12,430 bases of DNA, taken from positions 1 through 12,430 of the forward strand of contig JAKSCF010000441.1 of assembly GCA_022360735.1 (NCBI GenBank), written 5' to 3'. The translations under genes and the position numbers were made by a program. This stretch comes from Clostridia bacterium. Its GTDB lineage: Bacteria; Bacillota_A; Clostridia; Peptostreptococcales; JAAYPU01. The notes under the pieces are model-generated. The model was not told the DNA's origin and ran no database searches. It saw only the letters and a program-made list of their open reading frames with translations. This document shows, piece after piece, positions 1-7,485 of this stretch (positions are counted from its first letter, which is position 1; the number at the start of each line of letters is the position of its first letter).

Positions 1-563
1 CTATAGGGTTGTTGTATGGATTAAATACCGTCAAAGAGGCAGTAGAAGATGAAACGGTTGGACAGCTAATCCAATCTGGACTATATGATGAAATCATACC
101 GACGTTAGATTTACCTGAAAGCGAACTCAAAGCCTTTGCAAAAGATGTTTTAGATAGATTTAGAAACCCATATATCAAGCACTATTTAAAAAGTATTGCT
201 TTGAATTCCACTTCAAAATTTGAAACCAGAGTATTACCTTCCATCTTAGAATATAAAAGCAGGTTAGGCCGCCTGCCTGTAAAATTGGTGTTCGCACTTG
301 CTGGACTATTTGCACTGTATAGAGAGCGCAATAACATTGCTATGGCAGACAACGAAGAAATAATTCAGATGTATGACAAAGCATGGAAAGCGTGTGGATC
401 ATCCAAAGAAGATTACTTCAAGATGGTTGAAAAATTACTGGGACAAGAGCAAGTATGGAAGACAAACTTAAATAGAGTGGAAGGTTTAACAGAACAAGTT
501 GCGGATTACCTGTACCTTATAGAAACAGAAGGTATGAATAAAGCTGTACAAACAATATTATAA
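1..563 (+). CDS. uxaB: Tagaturonate reductase (altronate oxidoreductase), 3' part only
   Basis: This is the C-terminal part of a polyol/mannitol dehydrogenase-family oxidoreductase, cut by the left edge of the window; the frame is open from base 3 with no stop. The stretch FRNPYIKHYL followed by IALNSTSKFETR and LPSILEY is the conserved C-terminal helical domain signature of UxaB. UxaB interconverts D-tagaturonate and D-altronate with NAD(H) in the cytoplasm, in the hexuronate (galacturonate) pathway. About 185 residues are visible; the family is usually near 480, so the Rossmann domain and the catalytic Lys-Asn-His segment lie outside. A TTG at position 9 is not a credible start because homology-like sequence continues across it. 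A UxaA-type altronate dehydratase at 7486 supports the assignment. No terminator is visible after the stop, so it may be cotranscribed with the TRAP genes. Confidence 0.88.
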   Translation, partial: IGLLYGLNTVKEAVEDETVGQLIQSGLYDEIIPTLDLPESELKAFAKDVLDRFRNPYIKHYLKSIALNSTSKFETRVLPSILEYKSRLGRLPVKLVFALAGLFALYRERNNIAMADNEEIIQMYDKAWKACGSSKEDYFKMVEKLLGQEQVWKTNLNRVEGLTEQVADYLYLIETEGMNKAVQTIL

Positions 564-739
564 AATTTAATTATAGTATTAAAAATGAAAGAAATGAGGT
601 GATACATTACAATTAATTTAGCAGATTTATTAGTAAAGGGAGAACAAATTATAATTGATTGATAGGTGAGAGATACTACAATTGATTATAAAAAACAATC
701 AAAAGAAGAGTATAATTAAAAATGGAGGGTATGAGAAAA
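564..739 (+). promoter_or_regulatory. Leader/intergenic region before the TRAP operon with an imperfect direct repeat
   Basis: No full gene fits here. Two related segments lie about 68 bp apart: 598-620 and 665-690 both begin GGTGA, then carry ATAC, then TACAATTAATT (608-618) or TACAATTGATT (677-687), 10 of 11 identical in the last part. A 7-bp inverted repeat, TTGATTG (655-661) and CAATCAA (696-702), brackets the second copy. A TATAAT at 650-655 has only a weak -35 (TTTATT or TTATTA near 626-632); another TATAAT at 711-716 is too close to the start codon to leave room for a leader. I read this as the probable control region of the transporter operon and a plausible site for the GntR regulator, but no classical GntR operator palindrome is present. 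Confidence 0.35.
606..662 (+). pseudogene. Short reading-frame remnant after a good ribosome binding site
   Basis: GAGGTGAT at 596-603 looks like a strong ribosome binding site, but what follows at normal spacing is ATT rather than ATG. The frame reads about 18 codons, with the run NLADLLVKGEQIII, and ends in TGA at 660-662. The composition resembles the N-terminus of a soluble enzyme. It could be the stub of a gene deleted between uxaB and the transporter, a leader peptide using a rare ATT start, or chance. I do not recognise a family. Confidence 0.2.
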
Positions 740-1756
740 ATGAAACGTATAGTATCTTTATTATGTGTGATCATGTTAATTTTTTCTTTAACAGCTTGTG
801 GAGGTAATGAAGATCCCAATAATAATGGCGATGCAGGCAGTGAAGATGTCACTTATGAATTAAAATTTGGGCATATCTATGCACCTGGACATCCTTATTC
901 AAATGCAGCAGATAAAATTGCTGAGCTTGTTACAGAAAGATCTGAAGGAAAAGTGAATGTTGTGATTTATGGCGCCGGCCAGCTTGGAAGTGAGAAAGAC
1001 TTAGCAGACGGTATTGTAGCTGGAACTGTAGACGTTGCATATGTTGGGCCTGGAGAACTTGGAAAAAGATTTGCACCAATATCTGTATTTGATGCACCAT
1101 TCATCTTTGATGGTCCGGAGCATGGTAATAAAGTTGTAAACGGTGAAATAGGCCAACGCTTATACCAACAAATGTCTGATGAAATCGGCATTACAGCTTT
1201 AGGATCGATGTATTATGGAACACGTTACGTTACAACTAAAGATTTTCCTGTATCTTCGCCGGCTGATTTAGAAGGTAAAAAGCTAAGAGCACCGGATATG
1301 CCTTTACCAACAGCTGTTGTAAGAGGTATGGGCGCACAGCCTACTCCAATGGCTTTTGCAGAAGTATACTTGGCATTACAACAAGGCGTAGTAGACGGAC
1401 AGGAAAACCCGATACCGACTATCTATACAAACAAGTTTTATGAAGTACAAGATTATATCAGTTTGACTGGACATACGGTAGCCTTTACACCGGTTATTAT
1501 GTCAAATGAAAAATTTGATAGTATACCGGAAGAATATCAACAGATTATAAAGGATGCGGTTCAAGAAGTCATACCTATGGAAATAGAAGAAACTTTAACT
1601 TTCGAAATAGAAAAACTAGAAGAAATGAAAAACAATGGGATGAACGTTATCGAGCCTGACAAAGCAGCATTCATCGAAGCTGCAAAAGAAATTGTTGCAG
1701 AGTTTGAAGAGCAATGGGGAGCAGGTCTTTACGAAGAGATAAGAAATGCAAATTAG
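740..1756 (+). CDS. TRAP transporter solute-binding lipoprotein (DctP/UxuP-type)
   Basis: Extracytoplasmic substrate-binding component of a tripartite ATP-independent periplasmic-type transporter; in a Gram-positive cell it is lipid-anchored outside the membrane. I choose the ATG at 740 (338 aa): GGAGGG at 724-729 is 10 bases upstream, whereas the in-frame ATGs at 722 and 731 overlap or abut that site. Residues 1-20 form a lipoprotein signal peptide ending in the lipobox LTAC (Cys20), followed by a Gly/Asn/Asp-rich linker. Family marks are FGHIYAPGHPYS near 43-54, GTR (Arg162), LRAPDMP (Arg183, the family's carboxylate-binding arginine), AFAEVYLALQQGVVDGQENP at 205-224. Substrates of this family are organic acids; the uxaA/uxaB neighbours point to a hexuronate or aldonate. 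A 34-bp palindrome separates it from the membrane subunits, which fits a need for excess binding protein. Confidence 0.93.
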   Translation: MKRIVSLLCVIMLIFSLTACGGNEDPNNNGDAGSEDVTYELKFGHIYAPGHPYSNAADKIAELVTERSEGKVNVVIYGAGQLGSEKDLADGIVAGTVDVAYVGPGELGKRFAPISVFDAPFIFDGPEHGNKVVNGEIGQRLYQQMSDEIGITALGSMYYGTRYVTTKDFPVSSPADLEGKKLRAPDMPLPTAVVRGMGAQPTPMAFAEVYLALQQGVVDGQENPIPTIYTNKFYEVQDYISLTGHTVAFTPVIMSNEKFDSIPEEYQQIIKDAVQEVIPMEIEETLTFEIEKLEEMKNNGMNVIEPDKAAFIEAAKEIVAEFEEQWGAGLYEEIRNAN

Positions 1757-1766
1757 TTAAAATGGT

Positions 1767-1805
1767 TGTAGATTTAGATGCTTAAGCATCTAAATCTACA
1801 TTTTT
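1767..1805 (+). terminator. Perfect 34-bp palindrome plus T5: partial terminator or mRNA-processing hairpin
   Basis: Bases 1767-1800 are an uninterrupted palindrome: a 17-base arm (TGTAGATTTAGATGCTT) followed directly by its reverse complement, then TTTTT at 1801-1805. In RNA it would make a long AU-rich hairpin with a loop of about 4 (UUAA). It sits 10 bp after the binding-protein stop and 19 bp before the dctQ start, with the next ribosome binding site right after it. The likely role is partial termination or 3'-end protection that raises the lipoprotein transcript relative to the membrane genes. Confidence 0.7.
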
Positions 1806-1819
1806 AAAGAGGTGCTGAA

Positions 1820-2287
1820 ATGAAATATTACGACAAAATTGAAAATTTTCTAATTATGGTTGTTTTAGCTACCATGGGAATTGTATTAGCGTATCAAGTT
1901 TTCATGCGATATGTGGTCAATCAACCTGTTATTTGGAGTGAAGAACTGGCCAGATACTTATTTGTTTGGTTCACGTATATTGGAGCAAGCTATGGTGTGA
2001 AGAGAAAGGCACATATTCGATTGGAATTTCTTCATAAACAGCTATCTAAAAAAGCTCAAGCTATTATTAATATATTAAGTAATTTACTAATGATTGTGGT
2101 ATTTCTATACCTTGTACCACCTGGAATAGATGCTGTTAAATATCAACATCAGCTTTTATCTTCTGCCATGGAAATTCCTCTTAGCTTAATATTTATAGCA
2201 GTACCTATAGGATTGATGATAGTATCTATACGGTTGCTTATGGATATGATTGAAGAATTAAAAAAACTAATAGGGGGTGAAGTGTAA
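1820..2287 (+). CDS. TRAP transporter small membrane subunit (DctQ family)
   Basis: Small permease subunit of the TRAP transporter, 155 aa, the usual size. Four hydrophobic segments are visible at about 9-28, 45-63, 82-101 and 118-140. The family signature is clear: QVFMRYVVNQPVIWSEELA at 26-44 followed by RYLFVWFTYIGAS. It pairs with the large subunit to form the membrane complex that uses an ion gradient for uptake. AGAGGTG at 1808-1814 serves as the ribosome binding site. Its TAA stop overlaps the dctM ATG by one base (TAATG at 2285-2289), which implies translational coupling and fixed stoichiometry with the next gene. Confidence 0.93.
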   Translation: MKYYDKIENFLIMVVLATMGIVLAYQVFMRYVVNQPVIWSEELARYLFVWFTYIGASYGVKRKAHIRLEFLHKQLSKKAQAIINILSNLLMIVVFLYLVPPGIDAVKYQHQLLSSAMEIPLSLIFIAVPIGLMIVSIRLLMDMIEELKKLIGGEV

Positions 2288-3558
2288 TGTTAATCATGAT
2301 TATCACATTAGTGGCTATGCTCATTCTTGGAATACCGGTATCTTTTTCTTTAATAGCCAGCTCAGTTTTATATTTAGTGATGAACGATATTTCGCCGGCT
2401 ATTGCCATACAGAAACTGACCATGAGTATAGGGGATTCTTTTACACTCATATCGGTGCCATTTTTTGTACTAGCAGGTGCCATCATGAATACCGGAGGCA
2501 TCACTAAGAAAATATTTAATTTTGCCAATAAATTAGTAGGGCATATTACAGGGGGCTTAGGTCATGCCAACGTTGTAGCCAGTATTATCTTTTCAGGCAT
2601 GTCAGGAACAGCTATTGCAGACGTAGGCGGCTTAGGTGCCATTGAATTAGAAGCCATGAAAGATGCAGGCTATGACGAGGATTTTAGTCTTGCAGTAACA
2701 GGTGCTTCATCTATTATTGGACCTATTATTCCACCCAGTGTACCGGCTGTCTTATTTGGTGTATTAGCCGGCGTATCCGTAGGAAAACTGTTTTTGGCAG
2801 GTATTATTCCGGGCATAATTATGGGATTTGCCATGTCTGTTTTTATATATTTTCAAAGCAAAAAAAGAAATTACCCAAAGAGTAAAAGGGCCTCTTTAAT
2901 AGAAATAGGTAGATCCTTCAAAGAATCTTTTTGGGCATTGTTGACACCTGTTATCATAATCGGAGGTATTATTGGAGGCGTTTTTACACCGACAGAAGGT
3001 GCAGTAGTAGCGGTAGTATATTCACTTATTTTGACTGTAGCATATCGAGAAATAAAATGGGAGAATATTCCTAACTTTCTTAAGCAAACAGCAGACAATA
3101 CGGTAAGCGTTATGTTAATTGTAGCAGGAGCGGCTATTTTTGGATGGATTTTATCGGTAGAGCAGGTACCTCAACATATCACTGAGTTTTTCTTAAACCA
3201 TGTTGAGAGCAGCTTTATGACCATTATTTTAATTACAGCTTTGCTTCTGGTAGTAGGAACTTTTATGGAAACCATTGCAGCCATCACTATTCTGACACCG
3301 GTTTTATTGCCTGTTGCCGTTAACGTAGGATTAGATCCCATACACTTTGGACTCATTATGATACTCAACTTAATGATAGGCCTATTGACACCGCCTTTGG
3401 GTATGGTCCTTTATGTACTATCATCTGTATCAAAAGTACCATTTGAACGCATTGTAAAAGTAACGTTACCTTACGTCTTGGTACTGTTTATAACGTTGCT
3501 GATATTTACATTTGTTCCTCAAATCGTATTATTTTTACCCAACTTATTATTAGGATAA
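2287..3558 (+). CDS. TRAP transporter large membrane subunit (DctM family)
   Basis: Large permease subunit, 423 aa, close to the family's usual 425-430. It is hydrophobic throughout, with roughly a dozen membrane segments. Signature stretches are SGTAIADVGGLGAIELEAM near 110-128, TGASSIIGPIIPPSVPAV near 138-155, and TPTEGAVVAVVYSLI near 230-244. It forms the translocation pathway together with DctQ. GGGGGTGA at 2273-2280 is the ribosome binding site, lying inside the end of dctQ, and the start overlaps the dctQ stop by one base. The gene is followed after 13 bases by the enolase-superfamily gene, so transporter and enzymes share one operon. No frameshift or missing segment is seen. Confidence 0.94.
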   Translation: MLIMIITLVAMLILGIPVSFSLIASSVLYLVMNDISPAIAIQKLTMSIGDSFTLISVPFFVLAGAIMNTGGITKKIFNFANKLVGHITGGLGHANVVASIIFSGMSGTAIADVGGLGAIELEAMKDAGYDEDFSLAVTGASSIIGPIIPPSVPAVLFGVLAGVSVGKLFLAGIIPGIIMGFAMSVFIYFQSKKRNYPKSKRASLIEIGRSFKESFWALLTPVIIIGGIIGGVFTPTEGAVVAVVYSLILTVAYREIKWENIPNFLKQTADNTVSVMLIVAGAAIFGWILSVEQVPQHITEFFLNHVESSFMTIILITALLLVVGTFMETIAAITILTPVLLPVAVNVGLDPIHFGLIMILNLMIGLLTPPLGMVLYVLSSVSKVPFERIVKVTLPYVLVLFITLLIFTFVPQIVLFLPNLLLG

Positions 3559-3571
3559 TGGAGACAAAAGG

Positions 3572-4654
3572 ATGAAAACTTTAATAAAAGAGTTCGATAT
3601 ATATAGAGCACAATCAACCCTATCACAAAATATTGCAGATGCTACTCATGAAATCAGTGAGATTGCATTTTATGTCGTAGAAGTTACCTTAGAAAACGGT
3701 GTATATGGTCAAGGTTATTTACTTTCTTTTCACTATTCTCCCAATGCCATATTAGGAAGTCTTAAAGATATTAAGAATTTTATACTCAAAAATCAATACC
3801 ATGCATATGAAACTCTAAAACTAAGAGATGATTGGGAAAAAGAGTCTGAGTATTTTGGAATGGACGGCATTCAGAAATGGGCATATGCAACCGTGAATGT
3901 CGCCATGTGGGATGCTTGGGCAAAGACCCTGAATACACCTATTTGGAAGCTGTTAGGAAACTATAATGATAAAGCCCCGGTATATGGAAGCGGCGGATGG
4001 CTTTCATATTCCGATGAAGAGCTGATTAACGAAGTAGTGGGTTATAAAAACCGTGGCTTTCAAGCGGTAAAAATAAAAGTGGGCTCTGATATAGAAAATC
4101 GTGACATCCAACGGCTTACTAAAGTAAGAGAAGCAGTGGGAAATGATATTAAGATTATGATGGATGCCAATCAGGGAATGGATGTGCCATTGTCTATACA
4201 ACTATCCAATGACGCTCTTAAAATAGGTATTCATTGGTTTGAAGAGCCTATTGATCATACCGATTATGCAGGATATGAACGATTAAGAAGCAAAACCAAT
4301 ATTTCCTTGGCAATGGGTGAAAGAGAATATAATTTAGAAGCTCTAAAAGAGCTTATAAAAAGAAATGGGATCGATTTATGGCAGCCGGATATTATACGTA
4401 TTGGCGGTGTAGAAGCATGGCTGGAGTCGGCTCATTATGCTAAAGCACATCAAATACCTGTATTACCCCACTACTATAAAGATTATGATGTGCCGCTGCT
4501 ATGTACCATTACCAATGGTTACGGAGCAGAATCCTTTGATTGGATTGACGGTATTATTGACGAACCCATGAAAATAGAAAATGGATTCGCATATCCAAGA
4601 AATAAACCTGGCTGGGGATTTGAATTCAAAAAAGAATGCTTAGTAAAGGAATAA
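3572..4654 (+). CDS. Enolase-superfamily enzyme, mandelate racemase subgroup (acid-sugar dehydratase/cycloisomerase candidate)
   Basis: A 360-aa muconate lactonizing/mandelate racemase-type protein: N-terminal capping domain (about 1-125), then a modified TIM barrel. All catalytic positions of the mandelate racemase subgroup can be placed: the KxK motif K167/K169, metal ligands D198 (MMDAN), E224 (FEEP) and E250 (GERE), the Asp-His dyad D273 (QPD) and H300 (LPH), and E320 after the last strand. The enzyme should remove the alpha proton of a carboxylate with Mg2+. Known members act as mandelate racemase, galactarate/talarate dehydratase, rhamnonate or fuconate dehydratase, galactarolactone or 3,6-anhydro-L-galactonate cycloisomerase. 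The length fits the short cycloisomerases as well as dehydratases. The operon context favours an acid sugar; substrate and reaction are not decidable here. GGAG at 3560-3563 precedes the start. Confidence 0.88.
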   Translation: MKTLIKEFDIYRAQSTLSQNIADATHEISEIAFYVVEVTLENGVYGQGYLLSFHYSPNAILGSLKDIKNFILKNQYHAYETLKLRDDWEKESEYFGMDGIQKWAYATVNVAMWDAWAKTLNTPIWKLLGNYNDKAPVYGSGGWLSYSDEELINEVVGYKNRGFQAVKIKVGSDIENRDIQRLTKVREAVGNDIKIMMDANQGMDVPLSIQLSNDALKIGIHWFEEPIDHTDYAGYERLRSKTNISLAMGEREYNLEALKELIKRNGIDLWQPDIIRIGGVEAWLESAHYAKAHQIPVLPHYYKDYDVPLLCTITNGYGAESFDWIDGIIDEPMKIENGFAYPRNKPGWGFEFKKECLVKE

Positions 4655-4658
4655 GACA

Positions 4659-5429
4659 ATGGGAAAGACAGAATTATTGAATGAGCTTTTTTCGCTTGAA
4701 AATAAAGTAGGTATTGTAACAGGCGGCTCTAAAGGTATTGGATATGAAATATCTAAAGTATTGGCTGAAGCAGGTGCAACGGTCTATTCTTTTAGCCGTC
4801 AATTACCTTGTAAAGATAAAGATCAACCCATTCACAATGTTAATTATATTCAAACCGATGTTTGCCATTATGACCAAACCCAAGACAGCATTGATGAAAT
4901 CATTAAGAAAGAAGGACAATTGGATTTTCTGGTTAATAATGCTGGCATAACCATAAAAAATCCTGCCGGTGATTTTTCAATGAATGACTGGGAATCGGTG
5001 CATAAAACCAATGTAGATGCAGTCTTTCACTTATGCAAAACCTGTTTTCCTTACTTAAAAGAATCTCAAACTAAAGGAAGAATTGTTAATATCACATCAA
5101 TGGCTGCCCATTTAGGCTTTACAGGAGTAGCACCATACTGTTCATCCAAATCTGCTGTGCTGGGACTAACCAAGGCACTATCCGTAGAATGGGCAAAGGA
5201 TAATATCTTAGTGAATTCTGTGGCACCCGGCTGGATATACACGGACATGACAAAAACGGTCAAGGATGACGATAGAATAAAAAAAATACTTGGAAGAATG
5301 ACGCTTCATGAGTTTGGTCAAGCCAGAGACGTTGCCGGGATGGTGTTGTTTTTACTGGGAAGCGCATCCTCATATATTACAGGGCAGGATTTTGCAGTAG
5401 ATGGAGGTGCTTTAAGTTATGGATACTAA
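4659..5429 (+). CDS. Short-chain dehydrogenase/reductase (gluconate 5-dehydrogenase/KduD-like)
   Basis: Classical SDR, 256 aa. Motifs in order: TGGSKGIG (21-28) for the dinucleotide, NNAG (93-96), N118, S147 and the YxxxK pair Y160/K164, giving a complete Asn-Ser-Tyr-Lys tetrad, and a C-terminal VDGG. The end of beta-strand 2 carries Ser-Arg (46-47) rather than Asp, which mildly suggests NADP(H). It begins 4 bases after the previous stop, with AAAGGA at 4645-4650 as ribosome binding site inside the preceding gene. Its last 11 bases overlap the next gene. By neighbourhood it should oxidise or reduce a hydroxyl/keto group of a sugar acid, as gluconate 5-dehydrogenase or 2-deoxy-gluconate/2-keto-3-deoxy-sugar dehydrogenases do. 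The specific substrate is not known. Confidence 0.88.
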   Translation: MGKTELLNELFSLENKVGIVTGGSKGIGYEISKVLAEAGATVYSFSRQLPCKDKDQPIHNVNYIQTDVCHYDQTQDSIDEIIKKEGQLDFLVNNAGITIKNPAGDFSMNDWESVHKTNVDAVFHLCKTCFPYLKESQTKGRIVNITSMAAHLGFTGVAPYCSSKSAVLGLTKALSVEWAKDNILVNSVAPGWIYTDMTKTVKDDDRIKKILGRMTLHEFGQARDVAGMVLFLLGSASSYITGQDFAVDGGALSYGY

Positions 5430-6441
5430 AATGGAAAGTGTAATACTTAAAGAGCCCGGTATTATGAAATATGAACAAAGACCAATTCCAAAACCAATAA
5501 ATCATGAAGTTTTAATAAAAATAAAAAAATTAGGGATTTGTGGCAGTGATATTCATGCATATGGCGGTAATCAAGCATTTTTTTCTTATCCAAGAATTAT
5601 TGGACATGAAATTTGTGGAGAGATTGTAGATTCTAATGGTTCTAAGAGACTAAATACGGGAGATCGAGTTACAGTGATGCCCTACATGGCATGTTACCAA
5701 TGTACGGCATGTCGCAATGAGAAACAGAATTGTTGTGAAAAATTACAGGTGTTGGGTGTACATCTAGATGGTGCCGCAGCAGAATATATGACGGTTCCGA
5801 AAGATTATGTCATACCTGTTAATGATATTGAAGAAGATAATGTTGCTTTAATCGAACCTTTGGCCATTAGTGCACATGCTGTTCGAAGAGCAAAAGTGAA
5901 CAAAGGGCAGAAAGCTATTGTAATAGGTCTTGGTACTATAGGCCTGGGAGCGGCAGCCTTGTTAGAAAGTGAAGGATTAGAGGTAGTTGGAATAGATATC
6001 AGTGAATCACGCATTCAACATTTTGAGGATCAATTGAATCTCAAAGCTTACTCAGCAGAAGAAAAAAACTTAAAAGAAATCATTTATAAGCATTTCCATC
6101 AAGAATTTCCAATGCTGGTATTGGATGCAACCGGAAACAAGAAGTCCATGGAAAATGCAGTGCAATACTTATCTCACGGAGGTCAGTTAATCTTTGTTGG
6201 CTTTCATAAAGGGAATATTGAAATGAATGATATAGAGTTCCATAAAAGGGAGGCAACACTCTTGAGAAGTCGCGCAGCAACCAAAGATGATTTTTATTAT
6301 GTAATGGATCATATAAAAAATGGAAAAATGAATCCAAAAGAATTTATGATTACCCATAAGATACCATTTAATCAGTGGGTAGAACAATTTGAACAAATTA
6401 TAAATGATACAGAGCTGTTAAAATGTATAGTAGAGTTTTAG
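5419..6441 (+). CDS. Zinc-dependent medium-chain dehydrogenase, L-galactonate-5-dehydrogenase/RspB-like (copy 1)
   Basis: Medium-chain dehydrogenase/reductase of 340 aa. Catalytic zinc ligands are C41 (GICGSD), H63/E64 (IGHE) and E146 (IEP). The structural zinc lobe has four cysteines, C92, C95, C98 and C106. The Rossmann motif GLGTIG spans 170-175, and D193 at the end of the next strand suggests NAD+. The run GICGSDIHAYGG with YPRIIGHE resembles LgoD/RspB enzymes, which oxidise L-galactonate to D-tagaturonate. That would feed the uxaB product encoded upstream; this link is inference. The start overlaps the SDR gene by 11 bases and uses GGAGGTG at 5403-5409 within it, so translation is probably coupled. 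A tandem homologue follows. Confidence 0.88.
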   Translation: MDTKMESVILKEPGIMKYEQRPIPKPINHEVLIKIKKLGICGSDIHAYGGNQAFFSYPRIIGHEICGEIVDSNGSKRLNTGDRVTVMPYMACYQCTACRNEKQNCCEKLQVLGVHLDGAAAEYMTVPKDYVIPVNDIEEDNVALIEPLAISAHAVRRAKVNKGQKAIVIGLGTIGLGAAALLESEGLEVVGIDISESRIQHFEDQLNLKAYSAEEKNLKEIIYKHFHQEFPMLVLDATGNKKSMENAVQYLSHGGQLIFVGFHKGNIEMNDIEFHKREATLLRSRAATKDDFYYVMDHIKNGKMNPKEFMITHKIPFNQWVEQFEQIINDTELLKCIVEF

Positions 6442-6452
6442 GGGGGCTAGAG

Positions 6453-7469
6453 ATGAAAGTCGTGCAAATAGAAGCTCCTGGGAAAATTAATATTGTTGAT
6501 AAGGAAATACCTAAAAGAAATAAAGATGAAGCTTTGTTAAAAATCAAATATTGTGGCATATGTGGTTCAGATGTAGCGGCTTATACCGGTAATCAACCCT
6601 TTGCGACTTATCCAAGGATACCGGGTCATGAATTTTCTGCTGAAATTGTTGAGATAGACGATAATGAAGACGGGCTGCAAGAGGGTATGCTGGTAACGGC
6701 TATTCCATATTTTAACTGTGAGACTTGTTATCCATGTCAAAAAGGAAAAAGGAATTGCTGTGAAAACAATGAGACCATGGGTGTTCAACGAGATGGCAGT
6801 TTTTCAGAATATATAACAATGCCGGTGAAGCGGATCATTAAAGCTCAAGGATTATCCGCACAAGAATTGGCATTGATAGAACCTTTTTCTATCAGCTATC
6901 ATGCATCCAAAAGAGTGGACATGAGCGAAGGCAAAAAAGTATTAGTAATCGGAGCAGGTGCCATCGGTTTATTTGCATTAATAAGTGCAAAGATGAAAAA
7001 TGCGGAGGTTTATGTTTGTGACGTTTATGACCATAGACTTGAATATGCAAAAAGATTAGGTGCACATGGCGTGATCAACGCACATCATGAAGACGTAAAA
7101 GAAAAAGTAATGGCAATCACTAACCAAAATGGAATGGACATCGTCATGGAAGCCGTAGGTTTGCCGGAAACTTTTTTAAATGCCATTGAATGGACATCAT
7201 TTGGCGGGCAAATTGTACTAATTGGTAACGGAAAAAGGCATACAGAGTTTAATCATTCCGTTATTTTAAAAAAAGAACTTGATATTTTTGGATCAAGAAA
7301 CAGTACAGAAGAAATGAGAGAATTGGTAGAGTTAGTAAAAATCCATGATATTAAGGTAACAGAAATCGTTAGCGATATTGTAGACTTTAAGGATTCTATT
7401 GATGCTTTTGAAAAACTTAAAAACAATGATGGCACAACCATGAAAGTTCTTATAAAATTTAGCGAATAA
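6453..7469 (+). CDS. Zinc-dependent medium-chain dehydrogenase, L-galactonate-5-dehydrogenase/RspB-like (copy 2)
   Basis: Second medium-chain dehydrogenase, 338 aa, plainly related to the gene before it. The open frame extends up to an ATG at 6423, but I place the start at 6453: GGGGGG at 6441-6446 is 6 bases upstream, and MKVVQIEAPGKI aligns with the N-terminus of copy 1. Zinc ligands are intact: C37, H59/E60 and E143 for the catalytic site, C89, C92, C95 and C103 for the structural site. GAGAIG (167-172) and D190 indicate NAD+ binding. Both copies have full catalytic sets, so neither looks like a decaying duplicate; they probably act on different hydroxyls or different sugar acids. Substrate unknown. 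Confidence 0.87.
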   Translation: MKVVQIEAPGKINIVDKEIPKRNKDEALLKIKYCGICGSDVAAYTGNQPFATYPRIPGHEFSAEIVEIDDNEDGLQEGMLVTAIPYFNCETCYPCQKGKRNCCENNETMGVQRDGSFSEYITMPVKRIIKAQGLSAQELALIEPFSISYHASKRVDMSEGKKVLVIGAGAIGLFALISAKMKNAEVYVCDVYDHRLEYAKRLGAHGVINAHHEDVKEKVMAITNQNGMDIVMEAVGLPETFLNAIEWTSFGGQIVLIGNGKRHTEFNHSVILKKELDIFGSRNSTEEMRELVELVKIHDIKVTEIVSDIVDFKDSIDAFEKLKNNDGTTMKVLIKFSE

Positions 7470-7485
7470 ATATTGAGGTGTCAAC

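Noticed and set aside
711..716. TATAAT as a -10 box for the binding-protein gene
   Set aside because: Transcription would start at the ribosome binding site itself (724-729), leaving no leader, and no matching -35 is visible.
6423..6452. Upstream ATG giving a longer second zinc dehydrogenase
   Set aside because: It lies inside the previous gene without a suitable ribosome binding site; GGGGGG before the ATG at 6453 and N-terminal alignment with copy 1 favour the shorter form.
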